Shown here in pieces: positions 54,195 through 63,404 of a stretch of DNA of 64,000 nucleotides (position 1 is its first letter; each line of letters starts with the position of its first letter). Source of the stretch: Clostridium sp. E02 (lineage in GTDB: Bacteria > Bacillota > Clostridia > Lachnospirales > Lachnospiraceae); NCBI RefSeq assembly GCF_003833015.1, contig NZ_RJLQ01000005.1, positions 124,001-188,000 of the forward strand, read 5' to 3'. The notes under the pieces were generated by a model. The model was given only the letters and a program-made list of their open reading frames with translations, was not told the DNA's origin and did not search any database. Made by a program: the position numbers and the translations under genes.

Positions 54195-54971
54195 ATGAGT
54201 GAATTATTCAGTTATCCGGAGTTTGACGAAGAAGGGGTAAAACTTTTATCCAAAGCCGGAGATGCCACCAATGACATGTTAATGGATATTGCCGTATATC
54301 AGATGAAAGCGGGGGAAGAGAGATCCTTTGTGTTTGCCAAAGAGGAAATGGCAGTTCTTCTTTTAACGGGAGAGATCCTTTTTTCTTGGGAGAATCAAGA
54401 AAAGTCTGGGAAAAGGCATTCTCTGATTGAGGAGGGACCGTACTGTCTTCACGTATCAAAAGAGACTCCGGTTTTTGTAACTGCAAAGGAAGACAGCGAG
54501 ATCCTGGTTCAGTGTACAAAGAATGAGACGGCTTTTCAAAGTGTATTTTATGAACCAGAGTCCTGTACCAATGATACATTTGGGGAGGGGCTTTGGGAAG
54601 GAAAGATGAAACGGACGGTCCGTACCATATTTGATTACAACAATGCCCCTTATTCCAATATGGTAAATGGAGAGGTAATCACCCATCAGGGAGGCTGGTC
54701 TAGTTACACCCCACATGAGCATCCCCAGCCAGAGGTTTACTATTACCGCTATGAGCGTCCGGAAGGATTCGGTGCTTGTTTTATTGGAGAGGAAGCGTTT
54801 AAAATTAAAGATGGAAGCTGTGCAGCAATCACAGGAGGAAAGACCCATCCCCAGGCAACGGCTCCTGGATTTCCCATGTACTATTGTTGGATGATCCGCC
54901 ATCTTCCAGAGAATCCTTGGACGACAAGGGTGGATGATAAAAGATATTTATGGATCAAAGAAACAAAATAA
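54195..54971 (+). CDS. iolB: 5-deoxy-glucuronate isomerase IolB
   Basis: A 258-residue bicupin enzyme that isomerises 5-deoxy-glucuronate to 2-deoxy-5-keto-gluconate, the step between IolD and IolC. YTPHEHPQPEVYYYRY carries the metal-binding His and Glu. It is the last gene of the operon; the order iolJ-C-D-E-G-B holds every step from inositol to DHAP plus malonate semialdehyde. GAAAGGAG precedes the ATG. Confidence 0.94.
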   Translation: MSELFSYPEFDEEGVKLLSKAGDATNDMLMDIAVYQMKAGEERSFVFAKEEMAVLLLTGEILFSWENQEKSGKRHSLIEEGPYCLHVSKETPVFVTAKEDSEILVQCTKNETAFQSVFYEPESCTNDTFGEGLWEGKMKRTVRTIFDYNNAPYSNMVNGEVITHQGGWSSYTPHEHPQPEVYYYRYERPEGFGACFIGEEAFKIKDGSCAAITGGKTHPQATAPGFPMYYCWMIRHLPENPWTTRVDDKRYLWIKETK

Positions 54972-54990
54972 GGGTTTGGCTTTAGAAAGA

Positions 54991-55036
54991 GGCAGTGGTT
55001 ATGGGGAAAGTTCTTCTCCATGATCCCTGTCTTTTT
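54991..55036 (+). terminator. Probable terminator of the iol operon
   Basis: An imperfect stem (GGCAG...ATGGGG with CTCCAT...CCCTGTC, 54991-55032) is followed by a run of T. Several mismatches, so moderate confidence. Confidence 0.6.
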
Positions 55037-55135
55037 CCAGTGGAATCTGGGGATTAGATGACATTTTCACTCAATTATGATAAGTTAATATGATAGTATA
55101 GATAGAGAAGTTAACAAGAAAAGAGAGGGATAGGG

Positions 55136-55828
55136 ATGTACCAGATTGAACAGATGGTTGTTAGTTTTGTACAGCAGCATGATCTGGTGTTTCAGACCAG
55201 TTTGCTTTTTCGGATTGTAATTGCAGGTACGTTTGGGTACCTGATTGGATATGAGAGAAAGAATCGCTATAAGGGAGCAGGAATGCGCACCCATGCCATT
55301 GTGGCAATGGGGGCGGCACTTATGATGGTGGTTTCCAAGTATGGATTTTCTGACGTCGCGAAGTTTGACAGTTCTAGAATCGCAGCTCAGATTGTATCCG
55401 GAATTGGGTTTCTTGGAGCGGGTGTGATCTTTGTAAAGAACAATTCAGTGAGTGGCCTCACAACGGCAGCAGGAATCTGGGCTACAGCAGGTGTGGGAAT
55501 GGCAATCGGATCCGGTGCTTACTATCTGGGATGTGGATCAGGGCTTTTGCTTGTGTTTACCCAGATTATTCTCCACGATGTTCCATTTCTTGCCAAGGAA
55601 CCATACCGGAGTCTTTTAAAACTGACGACAACCCAATACGATGCAGTAATAACCGAACTACTGCAAAAATTAAGCGAAGAGAAAATCAAGGTGAGAAATG
55701 TAAGGATAGGAAAGTCAGGAGAGAAAACCAAGGTTGAATTGGAGTTGCTTTATCCGGCAGGGTATGAGAAATATAATTTAATCGTGGGATGGTCCAATGA
55801 CGAACGGATTGAATCCATCAGTGGATGA
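55136..55828 (+). CDS. MgtC/SapB-family membrane protein
   Basis: A 230-residue membrane protein: four or five helices in the first 150 residues with the family stretch GYLIGYERKNRYKGAGMRTH and SGIGFLGAGVIF, then a cytoplasmic ACT-like domain (about 155-230). MgtC proteins are linked to Mg2+ limitation and ATP synthase inhibition in some bacteria. The gene is monocistronic by context. The 307-bp span from the iolB stop to the next gene group holds only this gene's leader. Confidence 0.88.
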   Translation: MYQIEQMVVSFVQQHDLVFQTSLLFRIVIAGTFGYLIGYERKNRYKGAGMRTHAIVAMGAALMMVVSKYGFSDVAKFDSSRIAAQIVSGIGFLGAGVIFVKNNSVSGLTTAAGIWATAGVGMAIGSGAYYLGCGSGLLLVFTQIILHDVPFLAKEPYRSLLKLTTTQYDAVITELLQKLSEEKIKVRNVRIGKSGEKTKVELELLYPAGYEKYNLIVGWSNDERIESISG

Positions 55829-55966
55829 GCCACAGGAATGGCAAGATCTGCAAGCAAACACAGAAGAAAAACAAAAAGTGGGTAGAAGGTTTACAGGGGA
55901 AATTATATAATAGGGACAACTAAACCGCCTGGTTTTTAGAGAAAGGGAAAAGAAAAGGGGTTACGA

Positions 55967-56941
55967 ATGAAATATTACATTGGGATTGATTTAGGTGGAA
56001 CAAACATCGCTGCAGGATTGGTGAATGAAGAAGGAAGTTTATTCAATTGCTGTTCTCTCCCGACCGGAAAAGGGAGAAGTGCAAAAGAGATCGCTGCCGA
56101 TATGGGAAAGCTGGCTAAGAAGGCTGCTTTTGATGGAGGAATTGACTGGGAACAGATTGCCTCCGTAGGAATCGGAGTTCCAGGGACAGCCAATCAAGAG
56201 ACTGGAATGGTGGAATATGCCAACAACCTGGGATTTTACGATGAACCCATCGTCTCTATGATGGAGAATGAACTTCCTGGGAAGAAACTATATTTTGATA
56301 ACGATGGGAATGCGGCGGCCTGGGGAGAATATTTAGTTGGAAGTGGAAAAGGCACGAAATCCATGTTGCTTGTCACGTTGGGAACTGGGATCGGTGGCGG
56401 CATTGTTTTAAACGGAAAACTATTTGAGGGAGTCAATTATGCTGCGGGGGAATTTGGTCACATGACCATTGATCAAAATGGTATTTTGTGTAACTGCAAT
56501 CGAAGAGGCTGTTTTGAGGCATACGCATCGGCAACCGCTTTGACCATGCAGACCAAAGCTGCGATGGAAACTCATCTGGATTCCGTTTTGTGGGAACTTT
56601 GCCATGGGAAGATAGAAATGATTGAAGCAAAGACACTGTTTGACGGAGTCCGCAGAGGGGATGAGACGGCTCTTTTGGTGTTAGATCAATACGTAACATA
56701 TCTGGGAGCTGGGGTTGTAAATTTAATTAATTTATTTCAGCCGGAGTTAATCTGCATTGGAGGGGGAATTAGTAAGGCAGGAGATCTATTATTAGAGCCT
56801 TTAAAAGTCATTGTGGAAAAAGAGGAGTATGCAAGAAGTTCAAAAAACAGAACGAGACTTGCAGTTGCAGAACTCAATAATGATGCGGGACTGATTGGCG
56901 CTGCTTTGTTAGAAGACGAAAAAAAGGGGACAAACATATGA
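55967..56941 (+). CDS. ROK-family sugar kinase
   Basis: A 324-residue ROK kinase. The phosphate motif IGIDLGGTNIAAGLV is at residues 4-18; VGIGVPGTAN and the zinc-binding CNCNRRGCFEAYAS (with the upstream His in GHMTID) are intact. Glucokinase-like proteins of this family phosphorylate glucose, fructose or N-acetyl sugars. It overlaps the next gene by 4 bp, so it acts with it and probably with the ABC importer. The sugar is unknown. Confidence 0.9.
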   Translation: MKYYIGIDLGGTNIAAGLVNEEGSLFNCCSLPTGKGRSAKEIAADMGKLAKKAAFDGGIDWEQIASVGIGVPGTANQETGMVEYANNLGFYDEPIVSMMENELPGKKLYFDNDGNAAAWGEYLVGSGKGTKSMLLVTLGTGIGGGIVLNGKLFEGVNYAAGEFGHMTIDQNGILCNCNRRGCFEAYASATALTMQTKAAMETHLDSVLWELCHGKIEMIEAKTLFDGVRRGDETALLVLDQYVTYLGAGVVNLINLFQPELICIGGGISKAGDLLLEPLKVIVEKEEYARSSKNRTRLAVAELNNDAGLIGAALLEDEKKGTNI

Positions 56942-58578
56942 AACGCTATATGGAACATCTGATACACTCTGCAGAAAAACGGGTGGATCATTTCTTAAAC
57001 ATTCAGGTAACCGACGTAAATGATCCTTTTTACGGTGGCATGAAAAGCGGGATTTTAGAGGCGAAACCAACCATCTATGTTATGGCAGATGCAGCTTCGG
57101 TCTATTTGAATCAAAATAGCCGGTATTACAAAAACGAGAGTCTTCTAACAGCAATGGAAGCGGCAGTTTCGTTTATTGCAAACGGTCAGAGAGAGGACGG
57201 GAGTTTTGACTACCCTTCCTGCAACTTTAAATCAGCTCCGGATACCTCCTTTTGTTTCAAACGGTTGATTGCCACATACCGACTTTTTATAAAATACACA
57301 AAAGAAGGAGAACTAAATCGCTTAAAGGCTGGTTATCACCACCTTTTAGTAAAATCACTGAATGCTTTGCTGACCGGAGGATTCCACACACCAAATCACC
57401 GCTGGGGCATTACAGCGGCGCTTATGCAGGGGGCATCTCTTGTAGAGGAGGAAAACCCCGAATTGGGAAAAGAACTGCTAAAACGGGCAGAACAGTATCT
57501 GGCAGAGGGAATTGATGGCAATGACGAAGGGGAATATGCAGAACGTTCTACGGGTAATTATAACGCTGTGGTAAACAATGCTATGATGGCCATGTATGAA
57601 GAAACGGGAGATGAAACTTATCTTTTATATGTGAATCGGAATCTAAAGATGATGCTTTTCTATATCGATCCCGATGATACCATTTTTACCCAGAATTCCA
57701 CCAGACAGGATCAAGGGAAGGCAGAGTACCCGGATAAGTATTTTTACCAGTATTTATACATGGCGGCAAAGACGGGAGAAGAGGTTTATGATCGGGCAGC
57801 CCATAAGATTATAAAGGACAATATGGAGCGGGGAGATATGGCACCGGAATGTTTGCATATTATTATGCTTCATGACTTTATGGAACAGTACCAATTCAAA
57901 GGATACGGTTTTTTAGATACCTATCACAAGCATTTTAAAGAAGCTGGAGTGATCCGGGGAAAGACAAAAGAATATGGCTACAGCATTCTAAAGGGCAAAA
58001 GTGAATTCTTGTTTTTAAAATTTGAGGAAACGCTCGTCTATTTAAAAATTGGAGAAAGCTATTGTGATATTCGAAATTTCATTCCCCAGACCATGGAGGA
58101 GACAACAGATGGTGTGGTACTGACCTCTAAGGCAAAGGGATGGTATTATCTTCCGTTTAAGGAAAAGCAAGACACGACAGACTGGTGGAAGATGGATCAT
58201 AAGAAACGAGATATCTTAAACAGTAGTGAGATCGACCTGACGGTAACGGTAAAGGAATGCCTTAAAGGGGTAGAAGTTACGGTGAAGGCAGAAGGTCTTG
58301 ACCGGGTGCCGTTACGGGTGGAACTTTGTGTTCCGGCAGGAAGCATCCTTGAGAATGAACAGTTTCACTTAAAAGCAGCAAAAGGAGAGGAACTGATTTT
58401 AAGAGATGGGTTTGTAACGTTACACCATAAAGAACAGAACCTCATCTTAGGACCGGGATTTGGAACCCATGAATTTGGCGGACATTATTCAGGAGAGGTA
58501 CTCAATGAAGCAGGGTATACCATTTATTTCAATGATTATACCCCTTATGAGAGAACCTTTTCTATTCTCAGAGTCTAG
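56938..58578 (+). CDS. Putative (alpha/alpha)-barrel carbohydrate enzyme, activity unknown
   Basis: A 546-residue protein with no signal peptide. Residues 1-330 look alpha-helical with toroid-like repeats: FIANGQREDGSFDYPS, NHRWGITAALMQGASLV, STGNYNAVVNNAMMAMYEETG and SEFLFLKFEETLVYL. The C-terminal about 200 residues are beta-rich (VTVKECLKGVEVTVKAEG). This two-domain plan is typical of glycoside hydrolases, heparinase-like lyases and related toroids, but I cannot match it to a known family. It is translationally coupled to a ROK kinase and precedes an Opp/Dpp-type importer, suggesting an intracellular glycosidase or lyase for the imported substrate. Confidence 0.62.
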   Translation: MKRYMEHLIHSAEKRVDHFLNIQVTDVNDPFYGGMKSGILEAKPTIYVMADAASVYLNQNSRYYKNESLLTAMEAAVSFIANGQREDGSFDYPSCNFKSAPDTSFCFKRLIATYRLFIKYTKEGELNRLKAGYHHLLVKSLNALLTGGFHTPNHRWGITAALMQGASLVEEENPELGKELLKRAEQYLAEGIDGNDEGEYAERSTGNYNAVVNNAMMAMYEETGDETYLLYVNRNLKMMLFYIDPDDTIFTQNSTRQDQGKAEYPDKYFYQYLYMAAKTGEEVYDRAAHKIIKDNMERGDMAPECLHIIMLHDFMEQYQFKGYGFLDTYHKHFKEAGVIRGKTKEYGYSILKGKSEFLFLKFEETLVYLKIGESYCDIRNFIPQTMEETTDGVVLTSKAKGWYYLPFKEKQDTTDWWKMDHKKRDILNSSEIDLTVTVKECLKGVEVTVKAEGLDRVPLRVELCVPAGSILENEQFHLKAAKGEELILRDGFVTLHHKEQNLILGPGFGTHEFGGHYSGEVLNEAGYTIYFNDYTPYERTFSILRV

Positions 58579-58600
58579 AGAAGCAAATTTAAAAGATGGA

Positions 58601-58650
58601 AAAAACAGTAAATTCCGGTACAAGGAAGTAACGGAGTTTACTGTTTTTGT
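58601..58650 (+). terminator. Terminator after the ROK/CAZyme-like pair
   Basis: AAAAACAGTAAATTCCG (58601-58617) pairs with CGGAGTTTACTGTTTTT (58632-58648) with one mismatch; the 3' side is T-rich. Confidence 0.82.
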
Positions 58651-58678
58651 GCTTGATATGGGAAAATAAGGATTGGAT

Positions 58679-58711
58679 AATCATACTTTCATATAAGAAA
58701 AGTATGATTTT
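58679..58711 (+). other. Second hairpin upstream of the oligopeptide-type ABC operon
   Basis: AATCATACTTTC (58679-58690) pairs with AAAAGTATGATT around a short loop, with T-rich sequence after it. It may be a back-up terminator. The gap 58579-58849 holds this, the terminator before it, and the promoter below. Confidence 0.55.
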
Positions 58712-58722
58712 GTCGAATTTTG

Positions 58723-58752
58723 TTGCAAAAGCGCCCGAAATGTGTATATAAT
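58723..58752 (+). promoter_or_regulatory. Promoter of the Opp/Dpp-type ABC operon
   Basis: TTGCAA (58723-58728) and TATAAT (58747-58752) with 18-bp spacing, about 97 bp before the binding-protein ATG. Confidence 0.65.
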
Positions 58753-58849
58753 AAATCTAAATTTTCTGTAAGGCTGAAAGCAATCGGGATTTCACTATTA
58801 AAAAATCCAGGTCCGGTCAATACTGACAGAGAAGTGAAAGGAGAGACTT

Positions 58850-60457
58850 ATGAAAAAAATGTTTATGAAAGCCACAGCTCTGGCACTGACATCCGTTTTG
58901 GTACTTGGAGGTCTGACTGCCTGCGGTGGAAAAGATCCAGTGGGTGAAGAGACGACAGCACAAAACACTGATTCCGGTGCAGATGCGGAACAAGGGAAAG
59001 AGAGTACCTTTACCTATGCGATCGCAGGTGATCCAGGAGCAAATGTAAATGTAATAACCACCAGTGACCGTTTCGGTCTGATGACCCTTAAGATGATTTA
59101 TTCCCCTCTTTATATGTACAATGCAGATGGGATTAATTACTTTTTGGCAAAAGGAATTGAAGCATCCGATGATAAGCTCACGTATACCGTTACCCTTCGA
59201 GATGATGTAACCTGGTCAGATGGGGAGAAGTTTACAGCAGATGACGTGGTCTTTACCTTTGAGGCTATGGAGAAAAAGGAAAATGCAGGATGGGCCTATT
59301 CCCAGCTGGTATATCCAGAGGGAGCAGTTAAAGTAGAAAAGGTAGATGAGTATACGGTGACGTTTACCATGCCTTTTGTAAATTCTGCTGCAGAAGAAAT
59401 GTTTTCTCAGATTTTCATTATGCCAAAGCATGTATATGAAAAAGTCACTAACTTTGAAAATAATGATGTGAATACAAAACCGGTTGGTACCGGACCTTAT
59501 GTGATGGCGGAATATTCTGCTGGTTCTTATGTGAAGTTTACAAAGAATGAGACGTATTTTTTAGGCGCCCCCACCATCGACAATTTTGTATACCGGATCA
59601 TTGAGAATGAAAACACAGCCATGACTGCCATTCAAAGTGGTGAGGTGGATGCCTGGATTGGCACACCGGCACAAGTGGAGCAGATGAACCTAGAAGCCGG
59701 AAACTTAACGGTTTACCCATATCAAGAGGGTCGTGTTGGTTATATGATGATGAATTCCAATCGTTTATCCAATGAGAATTTTAGAAAAGCGATTCTCTAT
59801 GCACTGGATAAAAAAGCGATAGCCGATGCCACTCTTCTTGATTCCGCCAACTACGATCTTCCATGGAGCTTTATGCCTCCTAACAGCAAGTTCTTTACGG
59901 ATGATGTGGAAAAATATGAGCAAAACCTGGAGAAATCGAAGGAGCTTTTGGCTGCTTCTGGTGTGACAAATAAAGAGATTACCCTTGCTTACTCAGCTTC
60001 TGACAGCTTACAGTCCACTTCAGCGATTATGATTCAGGAACAGCTAAAAAAAGTAGGAATTACCGTTAATTTAACCGGAGTCGATTCTACCGCTTTCTAT
60101 CAGCAGATCAAAGATCCTGAGAATACCTATGATTTGTTCTTTGGTGGTTACATCATGGGGATTGATCCAGATACGTTCTCTAGTTTGTTTGAATCAAACG
60201 GAGAATTTAACTATATGAATTATAAGGTTCCAAAAATTGATGAATTGTTTGCGCAGGGACGTTCCGAAGCAGACGAATCCAAACGAAAAGAGATCTATAC
60301 CACACTTCAGCAAGAGATTCAGGATACGGCCTGCTTCTACCCGCTTTATTCCAACAAGCGTTTGCTGGTGGTATCCAACAAAGTTACCGGGATTGAAGAT
60401 GCGAAATTGGTACCTGTTTATACGTTTGAAGATGCTTCAAAATTACGGTTAAAGTAA
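58850..60457 (+). CDS. Family 5 (peptide/nickel/oligosaccharide) ABC substrate-binding lipoprotein
   Basis: A 535-residue solute-binding protein. The lipobox GLTAC places the lipid-anchored Cys near residue 25; the mature protein has the SBP_bac_5 layout (LRDDVTWSDGEKFTADDVVF, then TGPYVMAEYS). GGAGAG precedes the ATG. Family 5 proteins bind peptides, nickel, or oligosaccharides such as cellobiose; linkage to a ROK kinase and a CAZyme-like protein favours a saccharide, but this is inference. Confidence 0.92.
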   Translation: MKKMFMKATALALTSVLVLGGLTACGGKDPVGEETTAQNTDSGADAEQGKESTFTYAIAGDPGANVNVITTSDRFGLMTLKMIYSPLYMYNADGINYFLAKGIEASDDKLTYTVTLRDDVTWSDGEKFTADDVVFTFEAMEKKENAGWAYSQLVYPEGAVKVEKVDEYTVTFTMPFVNSAAEEMFSQIFIMPKHVYEKVTNFENNDVNTKPVGTGPYVMAEYSAGSYVKFTKNETYFLGAPTIDNFVYRIIENENTAMTAIQSGEVDAWIGTPAQVEQMNLEAGNLTVYPYQEGRVGYMMMNSNRLSNENFRKAILYALDKKAIADATLLDSANYDLPWSFMPPNSKFFTDDVEKYEQNLEKSKELLAASGVTNKEITLAYSASDSLQSTSAIMIQEQLKKVGITVNLTGVDSTAFYQQIKDPENTYDLFFGGYIMGIDPDTFSSLFESNGEFNYMNYKVPKIDELFAQGRSEADESKRKEIYTTLQQEIQDTACFYPLYSNKRLLVVSNKVTGIEDAKLVPVYTFEDASKLRLK

Positions 60458-60463
60458 GATGAG

Positions 60464-60514
60464 AAAGAGGGGGAACCGCTGCTTTAATTCTGCAGCAGAG
60501 ATCCCCTCTTTTGT
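60464..60514 (+). other. Hairpin between binding-protein and permease genes
   Basis: AAAGAGGGGGA and GATCCCCTCTTTT pair, with an inner GCTGC/GCAGC stem, and a short T tract at the 3' side. It resembles a partial terminator or mRNA stabiliser, like the hairpin after the first binding-protein gene at 42903. Confidence 0.72.
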
Positions 60515-60528
60515 ATAAGGAGAATGAT

Positions 60529-61482
60529 ATGGCAAAATATATTTTAAAACGGGTCTTAACCGCCATACCTATGGTCTTTCTTATCACGGTCTTGTGTTTT
60601 ACACTCATGCATTTTGCACCCTACGATGCCATAGATGCCATGACAACTCCTAAAATGTCGCAGGAGACCATTGATATAATTAAGGCGAAATACGGATATG
60701 ACAAACCGTTTCTAGTTCAGTATTTTAGCTGGCTGAACGGAATCATGAATGGTAATTTCGGATATTCCATCGTAACCAAACAAAGCATTGCCAAAGATCT
60801 TTCGGTCCGGCTTCCCAATACGATAAAACTGGTTCTGCCCTCTTATCTAACTGCTTATTTGCTGGCAATTGTTCTTGGACTCATTGCAGGATTTAAGAAA
60901 AACCGGCGGGTAGATCGATGGATTGATGGAATCTCATCCATTGGACTGGCAATTCCGTCTTTCTGGTTTTCCATGCTGCTTATCTTTTTCTTAGGATACC
61001 GATTGAAACTACTTCCCATTGTGGGAATGCATACGGTGGGGTTTGAATCGTCTCTGGTGGATTTTTTGAGACATTATTTCATGCCTTATTTCACACTTGT
61101 TATTACGTTTCTACCTGCCAATTTAAAATTTGTCCGCGCTTCTACGATCACCCAATTTTCGGAAGATTATGTGTTAGTTCAGCGTGCGTTTGGTGCATCC
61201 GACAGGGAGATCATGTTCCGCCATGTTCTAAAGAATGTATTGCTTCCCATCATTACAAGACTAGGTTTGGCACTCCAGACTTTGGTGACCGGTGCAATCA
61301 TTACGGAAACCGTATTTGGCTGGCCGGGAGTAGGTCCCTACTTTATCAAGGCAATTCAGGGTATGGACTATCCCATTGTCATGATTGTGTTGGTGCTTTC
61401 CTCTTCGCTTGTTATCATGGGAAGTCTCTTATCGGATGTATTATGCTGTATAACCGATCCGAGAATCAGAGAAATGGGGTGA
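60529..61482 (+). CDS. Opp/Dpp-type ABC permease, B component
   Basis: A 317-residue permease with about six helices. Its N-terminus is typical (MAKYILKRVLTAIPMVFLIT), and a conserved ETVFGWPGVG motif lies near the C-terminus. AGGAG precedes the ATG at 60529; a TTG at 60511 overlaps the preceding hairpin. The EAA-like loop is RAFGASDREIMFRHVLKN. Confidence 0.93.
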   Translation: MAKYILKRVLTAIPMVFLITVLCFTLMHFAPYDAIDAMTTPKMSQETIDIIKAKYGYDKPFLVQYFSWLNGIMNGNFGYSIVTKQSIAKDLSVRLPNTIKLVLPSYLTAYLLAIVLGLIAGFKKNRRVDRWIDGISSIGLAIPSFWFSMLLIFFLGYRLKLLPIVGMHTVGFESSLVDFLRHYFMPYFTLVITFLPANLKFVRASTITQFSEDYVLVQRAFGASDREIMFRHVLKNVLLPIITRLGLALQTLVTGAIITETVFGWPGVGPYFIKAIQGMDYPIVMIVLVLSSSLVIMGSLLSDVLCCITDPRIREMG

Positions 61483-61486
61483 TTAA

Positions 61487-62371
61487 ATGACAGAAAATCA
61501 AACAAAAAGAGAAAAACGCAGATCAGTCCGGATGGAAAGTGTGCGTCTGGTATTAAAACGTGATAAGGTTGCTGTGATTACCCTTGTGTTACTAGGAGCA
61601 ATTATTTTGCTGGCTCTTATAGCCCCATTCCTTCCGATGGATCCAAATGCTACCGATATTGCGAATCGATTAAAGGAGCCGTCTCTTAGCCACTGGTTTG
61701 GGACGGATGAAGTGGGACGGGATTACTTTGCGCGGATTATTTATGGAGGCAGAGTCTCCTTGCTGGTTGGCTTTCTAGCCATGCTTACAAGTATGACCAT
61801 AGGGGTACTTGTAGGAACCATTGCTGGCTTTTCAGGTGGTATCATTGACATGGTGCTGATGCGGATTTTGGATGTGTTATACTCCATTCCCTGGATGATA
61901 TTAGTCACGGTAGTCAGTATTTTTTTAAAACCGGGGTTACGTTCCATTATCTTAGTAATTGGATTTTTTACTTGGATGGAGATTGCCAGATTGGTAAGGG
62001 CAGAAACCATGTCTTTAAAAGAACGGGAATTTATTTTATATGCTAAATTTTCCGGAGTCAAATATTTTAAAATTATTTTAAGTCATATCATCCCTTCGGT
62101 TTTTCCGACCATTATTGTTTCAGCAACCAACAGCATCGCCAACGCCATTATGACGGAATCCTCGCTTAGTTTTCTGGGCGTGGGAATTCAGCAGCCCATG
62201 TCATCTTGGGGAAGTCTTTTGCAAAGTGCTCAGGGAACCATGCAGAATTCTTTTCACATGGCACTGATTCCTGGTTTGTTGATCATTGTTACGATATTTG
62301 CTTTTAATAAACTGGGAAATCTGCTTCGGGTATATGTGGAACCGAAGATAATGAATGATGAGAAAGAGTAA
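61487..62371 (+). CDS. Opp/Dpp-type ABC permease, C component
   Basis: A 294-residue permease with the typical HWFGTDEVGRDYFARIIYGG segment after the first helix and the late ESSLSFLGVGIQQP motif. It lies 4 bp after the B permease. With it, it forms the transmembrane channel. Confidence 0.94.
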   Translation: MTENQTKREKRRSVRMESVRLVLKRDKVAVITLVLLGAIILLALIAPFLPMDPNATDIANRLKEPSLSHWFGTDEVGRDYFARIIYGGRVSLLVGFLAMLTSMTIGVLVGTIAGFSGGIIDMVLMRILDVLYSIPWMILVTVVSIFLKPGLRSIILVIGFFTWMEIARLVRAETMSLKEREFILYAKFSGVKYFKIILSHIIPSVFPTIIVSATNSIANAIMTESSLSFLGVGIQQPMSSWGSLLQSAQGTMQNSFHMALIPGLLIIVTIFAFNKLGNLLRVYVEPKIMNDEKE

Positions 62372-62383
62372 AGGAAGGGAAAT

Positions 62384-63403
62384 ATGGAAGAGACAAAGAA
62401 TAATGATGATGTGATTTTATCAGCAGAAGATGTCCGTACCACGTTTCATCATCATGGAACTGCCATTCAGGCGGTCCGTGGTGTCAGCTTCTCCGTGAAT
62501 CGTCAGGAGATCCTGGCAGTGGTTGGAGAATCGGGCAGCGGAAAAAGTGTTTTGATGAAATCGGTTATGGGTCTAATGCCAGAGAATGCGGACGTCTCTG
62601 CTTCCCATATCCGTTTCTTGGGTCATGACCGGTTAAAGATGACACCAGAGCAGCTTCGTAAGATGAGAGGCAAAGATATGGCGATGATCTTTCAGGATCC
62701 GATGACAGCCTTAAATCCTCTTCGTACCATAGGGTATCATCTGACCGAGGTTTTAAAACGTCATAGAGGTATGGATCAAACTTCCGCCAGACAAGAAGCA
62801 GTTTTGGTTCTGGAGCAGGTGGGAATCCCCTCTCCTGAAAAACGGCTCAATCAGTATCCTCATGAGTTTTCAGGTGGAATGAGACAAAGAGTTCTGATTG
62901 CCATGGCGCTTTGCTGCCGCCCGAAGCTTCTGATCGCAGATGAACCAACCACAGCTCTTGACGTGACCATTCAGGCGCAGATTCTAGAGTTATTGCAAAA
63001 AATACAAGAGGAGACGGGGATGAGCATCGTCCTGATCACCCATGACCTTGGGGTAGTTGCCAGTTTGAGTCATCGGATTGAAGTAATGTATGGAGGGTTG
63101 ATTATGGAAACGGGGGTCACAGATGAGATTTTTTATAACCCCAGTCACCCCTATACCCGTGCCCTATTACATGCAGTACCAAACCCTGGACGTGATGCAA
63201 GAAAACGCTTAGAACCAATTCCTGGTATGGCACCTTCCCTTGCCGATCCACCTCCTGGCTGTCCATTTTCCAAACGCTGTAAATTTGCTTGTGGAGCATG
63301 TGACAAGAAAATACCGGATTATAAAGTATATTCGAATACGCAGAAGTCTTTGTGTATTTTTACCTCAAAGGAGCTAGACGAGATGGAAAGGAAGGGAACG
63401 TGA
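62384..63403 (+). CDS. Opp/Dpp-type ABC ATPase, D component
   Basis: A 339-residue ATPase. Walker A VVGESGSGKSVL, signature HEFSGGMRQR, Walker B LLIADEPTTALD are intact. The C-terminal oligopeptide-type extension (ending in CPFSKRCKFACGACDKK) has a conserved Cys cluster that in relatives holds an iron-sulfur cluster. It is followed by the partner ATPase 1 bp later. Confidence 0.95.
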   Translation: MEETKNNDDVILSAEDVRTTFHHHGTAIQAVRGVSFSVNRQEILAVVGESGSGKSVLMKSVMGLMPENADVSASHIRFLGHDRLKMTPEQLRKMRGKDMAMIFQDPMTALNPLRTIGYHLTEVLKRHRGMDQTSARQEAVLVLEQVGIPSPEKRLNQYPHEFSGGMRQRVLIAMALCCRPKLLIADEPTTALDVTIQAQILELLQKIQEETGMSIVLITHDLGVVASLSHRIEVMYGGLIMETGVTDEIFYNPSHPYTRALLHAVPNPGRDARKRLEPIPGMAPSLADPPPGCPFSKRCKFACGACDKKIPDYKVYSNTQKSLCIFTSKELDEMERKGT

Positions 63404-63404
63404 T

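Noticed and set aside
55890-55911. Promoter before the ROK kinase (TTTACA and TATAAT)
   Set aside because: The elements are only 10 bp apart, too close for a standard promoter; only the TATAAT may be real.
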